A stretch of DNA of 13,286 nt from Elusimicrobia bacterium RIFOXYB2_FULL_49_7 (lineage in GTDB: Bacteria > Fibrobacterota > OXYB2-FULL-49-7). The notes under the pieces were generated by a model. That model made no database searches. It was not told the DNA's origin and saw only the letters and a program-made list of their open reading frames with translations. Position 1 is the stretch's first letter, and every line of letters begins with the position of its first letter. The DNA is taken from contig MGVN01000202.1 of assembly GCA_001800515.1 (NCBI GenBank), positions 1 through 13,286 on the forward strand, in the 5' to 3' direction. Positions 1-6,315 of the stretch are shown piece by piece. The translations under genes and the position numbers were made by a program.

Positions 1-403
1 ACATTTTCCCTATTATCGGAATCTTTCCATTATTACGCCGAATCAGAAAGAAGCGGAGTATGGGGCGGGCATGAAGATTACGGATACTAAAAGCCTGAAT
101 GCGGTCGGCCGAAAACTCATGGAGGAACTGAATCTCGATTTGTGTCTTATTACGCGCGGGGAACACGGTATGGCCTTATTCGAAGGCAAAGGTGAGGCTC
201 GGGAAATCCCTACCATGGCACGTGAGGTCTATGATGTCACCGGTGCCGGAGATACGGTCATCAGCCTTTTTTCCGCCTGTGTGGCAGCGGGTTCGGACTA
301 TCAGGAGGCAGCAGTAATGGCCAATCATGCGGCCGGATTGGTCATCCGAGAGATCGGAACCGCTTCCGTTACTCCGGAGCAGCTTGAAAAGGTGATGTTC
401 TGA
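1..403 (+). CDS. rfaE1: D-glycero-beta-D-manno-heptose-7-phosphate kinase, C-terminal part (5' end outside window)
   Basis: The reading frame is open from base 2, well upstream of the first in-frame ATG at 71, and reads ITPNQKEAEYGAG, the mid-protein motif of RfaE1/HldA-type PfkB kinases. This is therefore the 3' part of a longer gene. Near the C-terminus the PfkB signature DVTGAGDTV is present; its last Asp is the catalytic base in this family. The end (NHAAGLVIREIGTASVTPEQL) also matches heptose kinases. The protein stops right after the kinase domain, with no cytidylyltransferase domain, so it looks like the stand-alone kinase rather than bifunctional HldE. Family role: cytoplasmic phosphorylation of heptose-7-phosphate to the 1,7-bisphosphate for LPS core heptose, which implies an LPS-bearing outer membrane. 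Another PfkB sugar kinase is possible but less likely. Confidence 0.85.
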   Translation, partial: HFPYYRNLSIITPNQKEAEYGAGMKITDTKSLNAVGRKLMEELNLDLCLITRGEHGMALFEGKGEAREIPTMAREVYDVTGAGDTVISLFSACVAAGSDYQEAAVMANHAAGLVIREIGTASVTPEQLEKVMF

Positions 404-410
404 AGAAGGG

Positions 411-446
411 TCACCCCCTTCCGTACTTGGGTAGGGAAGGGGGTGA
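411..446. terminator. Strong hairpin between convergent genes, possible bidirectional terminator
   Basis: Bases 411-422 (tcacccccttcc) are perfectly complementary to 435-446, giving a 12-bp stem. Inside, after one G/G mismatch (423/434), a further 3 bp (424-426 with 431-433) close on a four-base TTGG loop. It lies 7 bases after the kinase stop codon and 39 bases beyond the degP stop on the other strand. There is no T-tract on either side, so it is not a textbook intrinsic terminator. It could end transcription less efficiently or protect 3' ends. Confidence 0.55.
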
Positions 447-485
447 GAGGTAACCTGCCTTGAGGATTGAGCCTGAACCTGAGCT

Positions 486-1973
486 TTATTCCTTGCTATC
501 TTTGATTTTTACACCCACATAAAAAGTAGTGCGGTCGCGTTTGACATAGAAAAGGAGCGATTGGCCTGCTTTGACCCCTTTTAGCGCTTCACGATAATCG
601 TCCGCGTTGTTGATCGCCCGCGTGTTGATTTTCTTGATGATATCGCCTTCTCGAAGCTCGGCATTGAAGGCCGGGCTTTTACTTTTGACGTTCACAACAA
701 CCATCCCGGTCTCCTCCTTGGATAGACCGTATTTTTGCATCAGCGCTGAATTAATGGGTTGCACTTGAAGTCCTACGATATCTTCATCCGAATTGGTTCC
801 AGGGGAGAAACCTCCCAATGCTTCGGGATTTCGCTCGGCCAGTTTGATTTTCAGTTTCTTTTCCTTTTTATCCCGTATCAGCTTGATGGCCACTTCCGTA
901 TTCGGCGCCATATTGCCGATCAGGTTTTTAAGTTCGTCCATACCGTCAATTCTGATATCTTCCACTTCGGTGATGACATCGCCGGTTTTGATTCCCCCTT
1001 TTTCGGCGGGAGAATCTTTTAATACCTCTTTGACCAGGACGCCGTTGTTGCTTTTAAGTCCGAGTGCCTCCCCGAGGTCTTTTTCCAGGGGCTGCATTTC
1101 AATGCCGAGCCAGCCGCGGGAGACCTTGCCGACATAGATGAGGTCTTCCATGACTTTTCGGGCCATATTGATGGGAATGGCGAATCCGATACCGATATTG
1201 CCGCCTGAGCGGGACATGATGGCGGTGTTGATGCCAATGACTTCACCTTGAAGATTGACCAGAGCGCCGCCGCTGTTGCCAGGATTAATGGAGGCATCCG
1301 TCTGGATAAAGTTCTCATAGGTGTTGATGTTGGTGCTGCGACCTTTGGCCGAGACGATTCCGGCTGTGACGGTATGAGAGAGTTTCTTGGAAAAAGGGTT
1401 GCCCACGGCCAGGACCCATTCGCCCACCTCCACATTATCCGAATTTCCCAGCAATGCAACAGGAAGCGAATTGAAATTCTCCTTCAGTTTCAGAACCGCC
1501 ACATCGGATTCCTTATCCGCGCCAACCACCTCGGCGTCCACCTCCTTTTTATCGAAAAGAGTAACCGTAATTTCATCGGCATCTTCTACAACATGGTTGT
1601 TGGTCAGGATATACCCGTCCGAGCTTACAATGACACCGGATCCCAAGCCTTCCTGACGGTATTCCTTTTCCTGGGGTTGTTGAGGTTGGTTGGGGCGCTG
1701 CTGTGGGCCGAAAAAGAAGTCAAAGGGTGCCCCGTAAAGTTGATTCATCTGTGTTTTCATGATTTTGGTGCTGGTTACGCTGACAACCGCCGGCTTAACA
1801 AATTTGGCCACTTCTACAAAGGCCTTGCTGGTGTTTTTAGCCTCTACCACGGATGCGGTTAGTTTGTTTTTAGAACCGAAGGCGATACTGCCGGATTTTG
1901 GTCGTTCCTTGTCCGCTGAAAAGACGCACAAGGCCATGGAAAGCAAGAGTACCAAAGTAAGGGGACCATTCAT
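486..1973 (-). CDS. degP: DegP/HtrA-family periplasmic serine protease with two PDZ domains
   Basis: The 495-residue protein has a hydrophobic N-terminus (residues 1-20, signal peptide, likely cut after FSA), a trypsin-like protease domain and two PDZ domains (about 287-380 and 400-490), the standard DegP layout. The catalytic triad is visible: His127 in TNNHVV, Asp157 in SDVAVL, Ser234 in the GNSGG motif. A Gln/Pro-rich stretch at about 90-102 sits where the flexible LA loop lies in DegP. Family role: protease and chaperone for misfolded envelope proteins. The frame stays open upstream to 2159, but the ATG at 1973 is chosen because AGGAGG lies 7 bases before it and a signal peptide follows directly. 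The signal peptide lacks the usual positive charge near its start, which is slightly odd. It is divergent from an operon of exported proteins. Confidence 0.95.
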   Translation of the reverse strand: MNGPLTLVLLLSMALCVFSADKERPKSGSIAFGSKNKLTASVVEAKNTSKAFVEVAKFVKPAVVSVTSTKIMKTQMNQLYGAPFDFFFGPQQRPNQPQQPQEKEYRQEGLGSGVIVSSDGYILTNNHVVEDADEITVTLFDKKEVDAEVVGADKESDVAVLKLKENFNSLPVALLGNSDNVEVGEWVLAVGNPFSKKLSHTVTAGIVSAKGRSTNINTYENFIQTDASINPGNSGGALVNLQGEVIGINTAIMSRSGGNIGIGFAIPINMARKVMEDLIYVGKVSRGWLGIEMQPLEKDLGEALGLKSNNGVLVKEVLKDSPAEKGGIKTGDVITEVEDIRIDGMDELKNLIGNMAPNTEVAIKLIRDKKEKKLKIKLAERNPEALGGFSPGTNSDEDIVGLQVQPINSALMQKYGLSKEETGMVVVNVKSKSPAFNAELREGDIIKKINTRAINNADDYREALKGVKAGQSLLFYVKRDRTTFYVGVKIKDSKE

Positions 1974-1980
1974 AAAAGAA

Positions 1981-1986
1981 CCTCCT
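1981..1986 (-). promoter_or_regulatory. Shine-Dalgarno site of degP
   Basis: On the minus strand these bases read AGGAGG, 7 bases before the ATG at 1973. This perfect site decides the start and rules out the longer reading frame that begins at 2159. Confidence 0.85.
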
Positions 1987-2031
1987 ATCAAAAGTGGGTT
2001 TTTCCGTTTAAAATATATTAATTTACTCTTT
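1987..2031. promoter_or_regulatory. AT-rich divergent promoter region between degP and the FlgD-like gene
   Basis: Only 58 bases separate the two divergent start codons, so both promoters must sit here or reach into the neighbouring coding sequence. On the plus strand TATATT (2014-2019) and TAATTT (2019-2024) are -10-like. The second lies 7 bases before the ATG at 2032. The minus strand reads AATATA and TATATT in the same place. I see no convincing -35 box for either direction, nor a clear sigma-E site, so exact promoters are not assigned. Confidence 0.4.
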
Positions 2032-2577
2032 ATGATTCCAAAACAACCTCTTTTAATATGGTTTCTGTTTGTGCTGATGGCTATTCCGGTCTTGTCTGCT
2101 GATTCTGAAAACCCTTCAGATACGGTTGGCCAAGATAAGAGAAGCGAAGACAAGGGCACCTTATTGAATCTTCAAAAAGACAGCAGTGAAGCAAGAGGTG
2201 ACGATAAAACGGTGAATCGTTCCGGCGGACGGATTGGGGCCGCATTCAGTCCCACTTTTGTTCTGAATACGGCGGATCCGGAAAAGGACAGTATCGCATT
2301 GATAGGGAACGGGGCTCAATTCCCGCTTTTCCTGGTCGGGGAATACCAAGTGGCCGGACAGGTCCGAGTCACCATTCAGGCCTATAGAGACAGTCGTATG
2401 GTAAGGCGTCTGTTGGATGAACAGCAAGTGTCCGGTAAATACCCGATTTACTGGGACGGAACGGATGACGCCGGTGCCAAGCTGGAAGGGGATTTGACTA
2501 TTCTCGTCATTCAAAATAATGGCACTGAAAAAACAAAGCAGATTAAATTTAATGTGAAATTGGAAAAGAAAAAATGA
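2032..2577 (+). CDS. Exported protein with a C-terminal FlgD-like Ig domain
   Basis: This 181-residue protein begins with a signal peptide (MIPKQPLLIWFLFVLMAIPV, probably cut near LSA at 21-23). A polar, charged and probably disordered stretch follows at about 24-68. The compact C-terminal half has the FlgD-like Ig hallmark: a strand VRVTIQAY, then YWDGTDDAGAKLEGD (140-154) and a final strand. In FlgD-like proteins this domain is structural or used for surface attachment; no enzyme motif is visible. The frame runs back to 1759, antisense to degP, but the signal peptide fixes the start at 2032. No Shine-Dalgarno sequence precedes it, so the mRNA may have little or no leader. The stop overlaps the next start (ATGA, 2574-2577), so the two genes are coupled. 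The substrate or partner is unknown. Confidence 0.75.
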   Translation: MIPKQPLLIWFLFVLMAIPVLSADSENPSDTVGQDKRSEDKGTLLNLQKDSSEARGDDKTVNRSGGRIGAAFSPTFVLNTADPEKDSIALIGNGAQFPLFLVGEYQVAGQVRVTIQAYRDSRMVRRLLDEQQVSGKYPIYWDGTDDAGAKLEGDLTILVIQNNGTEKTKQIKFNVKLEKKK

Positions 2578-3470
2578 GGATGCTCCTGACTTTATTGCTG
2601 ACCGCGGTCACCCTCTGTGCCTTGAATCCACCATCGATCACCGATATCCAAGCCAAACAACGCCCGGGGACCCGGATTGTGGATATCACTTTCAATGTTC
2701 TGGATAATGACAGCAAACAATTATGCCTGATGTTTTACGGGTCATCCGATTGCGGACGAAACTGGAATGTCGAACTGAAGCACTTGGAAGGAGATACCGG
2801 TCTGATTTCACCGGGAGAAGGCAAGAAGATTGTCTGGTATGCCGAAACGGATTATCCGGATCAGTTCAGCGCCTCATTTCGCATTCAAATTCATGCCCGA
2901 GACCGCTTCTGCCCGTCCGCTAAAGATGAGGGCATGGTCTATATTCCCGATGGAAAGTATGTTATTGGACAGAACAGTGGAAACATGGATGAATACTGTA
3001 TGGATCATTATGAGTATCCGAATAAGCGTGATTCGCTGCCGCGTGTCTTCGTTAATTTCCTGGAAGCGGAAAGCCTTTGTAATCTGGCGGGAAAGACGCT
3101 CTGTACGGAAAAACAATGGGAGGTGGCCTGCCGGGGAAAAGCGGGTCGACGATTCCCCTATGGGGAAGGATACGATGCCAAGAAATGCAATACGGAAAGT
3201 GACTCCATCAGCCCGATCGGTGTAAATACGGAATGTGAAAGCCCGCTAAATATCTTTGATCTCAGCGGAAATGTCTTAGAGTGGGTGGCGCCGGAACCTG
3301 TTGGGCCGGGCAGTGCCACGAATGGATACGAGGTGATAGATTATCGTTTATTAAAAGGAGGCAACTTCTTTTTAGGAGCGCGGTATGCTCCCTGTACGAG
3401 CAGCCAACGGGAGCCAACCCATTATGCCAACAGCCATACCGGATTTCGCTGCTGTTTTGCCTTTAAATAA
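2574..3470 (+). CDS. Exported FGE-fold (SUMF1-like) protein with N-terminal Ig-like domain, lacking catalytic cysteines
   Basis: The 298-residue protein has a short signal peptide (about 1-16). An Ig/Fn3-like domain follows at about 20-110, with SITDIQAKQRPGTRIVDITF and GEGKKIVWYA. A formylglycine-generating-enzyme fold occupies about 117-297. Recognisable FGE elements are GMVYIPDGKYVIG, FLEAESLCNLAGKTLCTEKQWEVACRG, FDLSGNVLEWV and a final GFRCC. In active FGEs the core reads roughly GGSFLC....C, with two copper-binding cysteines. Here the segment is GGNFFLGARYA (262-272), so both positions are Leu267 and Ala272. Sulfatase activation is therefore unlikely; a binding or structural role on the surface or in the periplasm is inferred. 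Its start overlaps the stop of the preceding exported FlgD-like gene. It ends 3 bases from the stop of a convergent gene. Confidence 0.8.
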   Translation: MRMLLTLLLTAVTLCALNPPSITDIQAKQRPGTRIVDITFNVLDNDSKQLCLMFYGSSDCGRNWNVELKHLEGDTGLISPGEGKKIVWYAETDYPDQFSASFRIQIHARDRFCPSAKDEGMVYIPDGKYVIGQNSGNMDEYCMDHYEYPNKRDSLPRVFVNFLEAESLCNLAGKTLCTEKQWEVACRGKAGRRFPYGEGYDAKKCNTESDSISPIGVNTECESPLNIFDLSGNVLEWVAPEPVGPGSATNGYEVIDYRLLKGGNFFLGARYAPCTSSQREPTHYANSHTGFRCCFAFK

Positions 3471-3473
3471 GGC

Positions 3474-4169
3474 TTAGGCGACCGCGCTGAAAGGTAAGGC
3501 GGTTTCGGCCTGTTCCGCTGTCTTTTGTTCGGCAATCTGTTTCTCATAAGCATCCAACTTGTCCATGACCAGACCATAGGTTTTATTCACCAGTTTACCG
3601 ACCGGACCGGGTAATTGACCGAGTTTGTCGTTGGCTTCCTGAAAACCGGCTTTGATGGCCTCTTTGATGGTCTTAAAATATTCCGAGGACTCTCCTTCAT
3701 AACCGGAGAAAAACGAAGTGGCGAAATCTGCAATGCGCTGGGCCGTGTTTTCCGCATTCCAATAAGCAGGCATTTTTGCTTCAAGGTCACTCACTTCCGG
3801 ATCGTCTTCTGCAGTGTTTGTTCTTTGGTAGGTTCCGCCGTTGGATTCAATGAAATTCTTGATGATTTCTTCTTTATAATCATACAGTTCGTTTTTTAAC
3901 TGATTGCGGAAATTGGCAGCCTCTTCAGGAGTGAGTTGATAGGGTGCCTTATCGGCTTGAGCTGTTTCTGCATTTTCATCGGAAGGAAGCGTTGATGAAT
4001 AAGCGAGTTCTTGACTGCTGTATTGAATGCTTAGGGTGTCGCCATCTTTGCTTTTGTATTCCAGGGAAAGCTCTTCGCTTTTATAGGAAAGGTTCTTATT
4101 AGATGTGGCAGGCAACGTGTAATTATTTTGATTTTGATAAACCGGACTTGAAACTGACTGCATTTCCAT
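3474..4169 (-). CDS. DUF5610-like protein, function unknown
   Basis: The 231-residue protein has no signal peptide or membrane segment. The first 75 residues are polar and rich in Ser, Asn and Gln. The region 130-210 (YWNAENTAQRIADFA, then EAIKAGFQEAND and NKTYGLVMDKLDAYEKQ) resembles the DUF5610 pattern as I remember it: an aromatic Trp, TAQRI..FA, a GF.QA helix, and Ty..vm.kLd. The tail is Ala/Glu/Gln-rich. No enzymatic role is known to me. GGAGG at 4174-4178 fixes the start region. The ATG at 4169 is 4 bases from it and a second in-frame ATG at 4163 is 10 bases away, so either may be used. A sigma-28-like promoter lies upstream, hinting at expression with motility genes. It is convergent with the FGE-fold gene and divergent from the HAD gene. 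Confidence 0.7.
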   Translation of the reverse strand: MEMQSVSSPVYQNQNNYTLPATSNKNLSYKSEELSLEYKSKDGDTLSIQYSSQELAYSSTLPSDENAETAQADKAPYQLTPEEAANFRNQLKNELYDYKEEIIKNFIESNGGTYQRTNTAEDDPEVSDLEAKMPAYWNAENTAQRIADFATSFFSGYEGESSEYFKTIKEAIKAGFQEANDKLGQLPGPVGKLVNKTYGLVMDKLDAYEKQIAEQKTAEQAETALPFSAVA

Positions 4170-4173
4170 ATAT

Positions 4174-4178
4174 CCTCC
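4174..4178 (-). promoter_or_regulatory. Shine-Dalgarno site of the DUF5610-like gene
   Basis: The minus strand reads GGAGG. It excludes the longer open frame to 4331 and leaves two possible starts, 4169 (spacing 4) and 4163 (spacing 10). Confidence 0.75.
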
Positions 4179-4202
4179 ATTTTTTGTTTGTTTCATTCCA
4201 AA

Positions 4203-4230
4203 GTATCGGGAAATCTTAAAAAAAACTTTA
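4203..4230 (-). promoter_or_regulatory. Sigma-28 (FliA/SigD)-like promoter of the DUF5610-like gene
   Basis: On the minus strand TAAAGTTT (4230-4223) is followed after 12 bases by CCCGATAC (4210-4203). The flagellar sigma factor consensus is TAAAGTTT-N11-GCCGATAA in E. coli, and TAAA-N14-16-CCGATA in B. subtilis; here TAAA is 16 bases from CCCGATA. The start site would fall near 4196, leaving a leader of under 30 bases that contains the GGAGG site. The surrounding sequence is AT-rich, which raises the chance of a coincidental -35 match, but the CCGATA core is not AT-driven. Confidence 0.5.
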
Positions 4231-4248
4231 AGCTTTTCTTTAAGATTT
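4211..4248. repeat. 10-bp inverted repeat between divergent promoters, possible operator
   Basis: AAATCTTAAA (4211-4220) is perfectly repeated in inverted form as TTTAAGATTT (4239-4248), with 18 bases between. One arm lies in the spacer of the sigma-28-like promoter; the other touches the -35 box of the HAD-gene promoter. A related TTTAAGAT occurs again at 4275-4282. The sequence is AT-rich, so chance is not excluded. No regulator gene adjoins it. Confidence 0.35.
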
Positions 4249-4276
4249 GACGAATGTTTAAAATCAAAGCTATATT
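4247..4276 (+). promoter_or_regulatory. Sigma-70-like promoter of the HAD gene, giving a leaderless mRNA
   Basis: TTGACG (4247-4252), an 18-base spacer and TATATT (4271-4276) form a good housekeeping-type promoter. The expected start site, about 7 bases after the -10 box, is the A of the ATG at 4283. The transcript would have no 5' leader, which agrees with the absence of a Shine-Dalgarno sequence. Confidence 0.6.
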
Positions 4277-4282
4277 TAAGAT

Positions 4283-5029
4283 ATGAAGAAGAAAAGACTG
4301 AAAGCGATCTTTTTTGATGTTGATGATACATTGTACTCTTCCTCTGAATTTTCAGCCATGGCGAGGCTGAATAGCGTTAAGGCGATGATAAGTAATGGGT
4401 TACGGGTTGAGCTAAAAGAATGCTTGTTGATTTTAAAAGAGATTATGAAAGAGAACAAATCGAATAATAAATTTCTTTTTGATGACTTACTTAAAAAAGT
4501 TGGAAAAAAATATTATTCCAGTGTCAATAAGCATGTTTTAATTGCTGCGGCCGTGGTGGCCTACCATAACACTAAAAACAGCTTTCTTAAGCCCTATCCT
4601 GACGTAAAAGAAGTGCTGAAGCTTCTTTCTGAGACCATGCCGCTTGTACTTGGCGTCCTTTCTTCCGGTTTTGCGGTAAAACAGGCTGAAAAGATATATC
4701 GTTGTGGGTTGCATCGCTATCTGAGTCCGAATGCCATATTCTTTTCCGAGACGATTGGTAAAGATAAACCCAACCTTGACTTTTTCCGTCTGCCTTGTGC
4801 CAAATTAAATTTATTGCCCCAGGAAACGATTTACGTTGGAGATAGGCCAAAGATCGATATAGAACCAGCTAAGGCTATTGGCATGGTAGCTATTCTCAAC
4901 CAGCGTAGTGGCAAGTATTTAGGGCAGAGATCTAACGTAAAACCTGATTTTATTATTCATGACTTCTGGGAGCTTTTGGAGATTCTCAATCGCCATTTTG
5001 AGATTCTTCCTTTAAGCGAAGCGACTTGA
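4283..5029 (+). CDS. HAD-superfamily (subfamily IA) phosphatase, TIGR02253-like
   Basis: This 248-residue protein has all four HAD motifs. They are the nucleophile loop FFDVDDTLY (Asp12 and Asp14), Ser127 in LGVLSSGF, Lys162 in GKDKPN, and the metal-binding VGDRPKIDIE (Asp187, Asp192). A helical cap lies at about 20-105. The cap-to-core segment AAAVVAYHNTKNSFLKPYPDV closely resembles the TIGR02253 family, which as I recall is known mostly from archaea and eukaryotes and includes archaeal glyceraldehyde-3-phosphate phosphatase. A cytoplasmic small-phosphoester phosphatase is inferred; the substrate is not evident. The gene is AT-richer than its neighbours, especially in its first third. The start has no ribosome-binding site but lies exactly where transcription should begin. 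The neighbours give no pathway clue. Confidence 0.8.
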   Translation: MKKKRLKAIFFDVDDTLYSSSEFSAMARLNSVKAMISNGLRVELKECLLILKEIMKENKSNNKFLFDDLLKKVGKKYYSSVNKHVLIAAAVVAYHNTKNSFLKPYPDVKEVLKLLSETMPLVLGVLSSGFAVKQAEKIYRCGLHRYLSPNAIFFSETIGKDKPNLDFFRLPCAKLNLLPQETIYVGDRPKIDIEPAKAIGMVAILNQRSGKYLGQRSNVKPDFIIHDFWELLEILNRHFEILPLSEAT

Positions 5030-5055
5030 TTAAAGATTAACCTCTTTTTCCCCGA

Positions 5056-5061
5056 TATAAT
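5056..5061 (+). promoter_or_regulatory. -10 box of the TPR gene, likely leaderless start
   Basis: A perfect TATAAT ends 6 bases before the ATG at 5068, so transcription should begin at or next to the start codon. No good -35 box is found at the right distance (5032-5038 reads aaagatt). No Shine-Dalgarno sequence precedes the ATG. Confidence 0.5.
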
Positions 5062-5067
5062 AATTGA

Positions 5068-6315
5068 ATGGTACATATTCCCCAGACCCTCTTTAGCCGA
5101 TTTCCCGGCTTGAAATGGCTTGTGTTGGCAATGGTCATCGTGGTGGCTGCCTGGGCAAGTGGTCTCTATTTATATGCTAAGCATATCAAGTCAGTAGAGA
5201 AGGAGCAATGGGCGAATTATGTAAAGAAAAAGGGAGAAAAGGGTTTGGAGGCGGAGGAGGGCGAAGCGCTTTCCAATGCTCATTTATCCCAAGAAGCGCA
5301 TCGTCAGATGGCGGAGTATCTGATGGAAAAGAAACAATACAGCGCTGCCATTCCCCATTTTGAGCAGGTCGTTAATCCGGAAGATCAGGTTTTTTTGCAA
5401 TCCCACTGGGATTTTGCCCTGCAGTTAGCAGACGCCTATCTGCAGGACCGGAGAAGTGAAAAAGCATTAACTTTTCTTCGTAAAGTGGCGCTCTTTTTTC
5501 CGGAAGATCCCGGTGTATTGCGACGAATGGGGACCGCCTGTTTTTATGCCGGAGACGGCGAAATGGCCGCGGATTATCTCCGACGTGCATTTGATAAGGA
5601 CTCAACGGATGCGGAATCTCTTGTACTATTAGCCAAACTTTATTATCAAAGTGATCATACCAGAACAGATGTGCCTCTTCTGTTTGAAAAGGCCATCCGG
5701 CTCGATTCAAACTCTGTTTCCGCACATTATGCCTATGGGACCTATTTGTCCGACCGGGGGGATTATGCGGGCGCAGTCAATCAGTTTGAGGCGGTGTTAA
5801 AGGTTGAGCCCTTTCATTCTCCTTCTGTTGCCAGGCTGGGTATGGTTCATTATTATCTGAACGATATCCCCAAAGCCAAGGAGCTTTATGCGTTGGCCTT
5901 GTCCATCAATCCAACGGATTACAATACCGAATACAATCTTGGCGAACTTTTCCTCAATAGCCTTCAGGACCCGCTCAATGCCTTGGAGCATTTTAGAAAG
6001 ACCGTAGAATTAAATCCTAACCATTTCTTTGCCACGAAAAAACTGGGGATTCTTTCACTCAATAACCGGAATTATAAAGAGGCCTGTGTTTATTTGGAGA
6101 GAGCCTATGTTTTGCGAAAAGAGGGAAAGCCCTTTATAAGCCATAACATGGCCTTTGACAATGAACTGGTGGATGTTTTAATTATGCATGCCACTGCGCT
6201 TGAGGCGCTGGGACGCAAAGCTGAAGCAATTGAAAAGCTTCGTTCGGCTTTAAAAGAAAATCCATTGGATCGTATTGCCCGCCATAAATTGAGCTTGCTG
6301 CTACAAGCGGGGTAA
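5068..6315 (+). CDS. Membrane-anchored tetratricopeptide-repeat protein
   Basis: The 415-residue protein has a short N-terminal segment, one membrane helix at about 16-36 (WLVLAMVIVVAAWASGLYLY), a charged linker, and then nearly continuous TPR repeats from about 74 to the end. I can place about nine. Examples are AEYLMEKKQYSAAIPHFEQV, YGTYLSDRGDYAGAVNQFEA, LGELFLNSLQDPLNALEHFR and ALEALGRKAEAIEKLRSALK. The Lys/Arg content after the helix leaves the topology open: an inner-membrane anchor with the repeats on either face, or an uncleaved signal. TPR scaffolds mediate protein-protein contacts; the partner cannot be named. No enzymatic motif is visible. The gene has its own -10 box and appears to be a single-gene unit, with an AT-rich gap after it. 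Confidence 0.8.
   Translation: MVHIPQTLFSRFPGLKWLVLAMVIVVAAWASGLYLYAKHIKSVEKEQWANYVKKKGEKGLEAEEGEALSNAHLSQEAHRQMAEYLMEKKQYSAAIPHFEQVVNPEDQVFLQSHWDFALQLADAYLQDRRSEKALTFLRKVALFFPEDPGVLRRMGTACFYAGDGEMAADYLRRAFDKDSTDAESLVLLAKLYYQSDHTRTDVPLLFEKAIRLDSNSVSAHYAYGTYLSDRGDYAGAVNQFEAVLKVEPFHSPSVARLGMVHYYLNDIPKAKELYALALSINPTDYNTEYNLGELFLNSLQDPLNALEHFRKTVELNPNHFFATKKLGILSLNNRNYKEACVYLERAYVLRKEGKPFISHNMAFDNELVDVLIMHATALEALGRKAEAIEKLRSALKENPLDRIARHKLSLLLQAG

Noticed and set aside
1248..1862. 204-codon open frame antisense to degP
   Set aside because: It lies wholly opposite the conserved protease domain, shows no family resemblance and has no initiation signals; it is a shadow of degP codon use. The smaller frames at 759-1022 and 793-1137 are rejected for the same reason.
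1759..2031. Upstream extension of the FlgD-like gene to 1759
   Set aside because: The extension is antisense to the degP N-terminus and would place the evident signal peptide in the middle of the protein.
486..2159. Longer degP reading frame starting at 2159
   Set aside because: The extra 62 residues overlap the divergent gene and have no signal peptide, while the ATG at 1973 has a perfect AGGAGG at 7 bases followed directly by a signal peptide.
2574..3470. Active sulfatase-activating formylglycine-generating enzyme
   Set aside because: Both catalytic cysteine positions are replaced (Leu267, Ala272) and no sulfatase gene is nearby.
5026..5031. TTGATT as the -35 box of the TPR gene
   Set aside because: The distance to TATAAT at 5056 is 24 bases, too long for a sigma-70 promoter.
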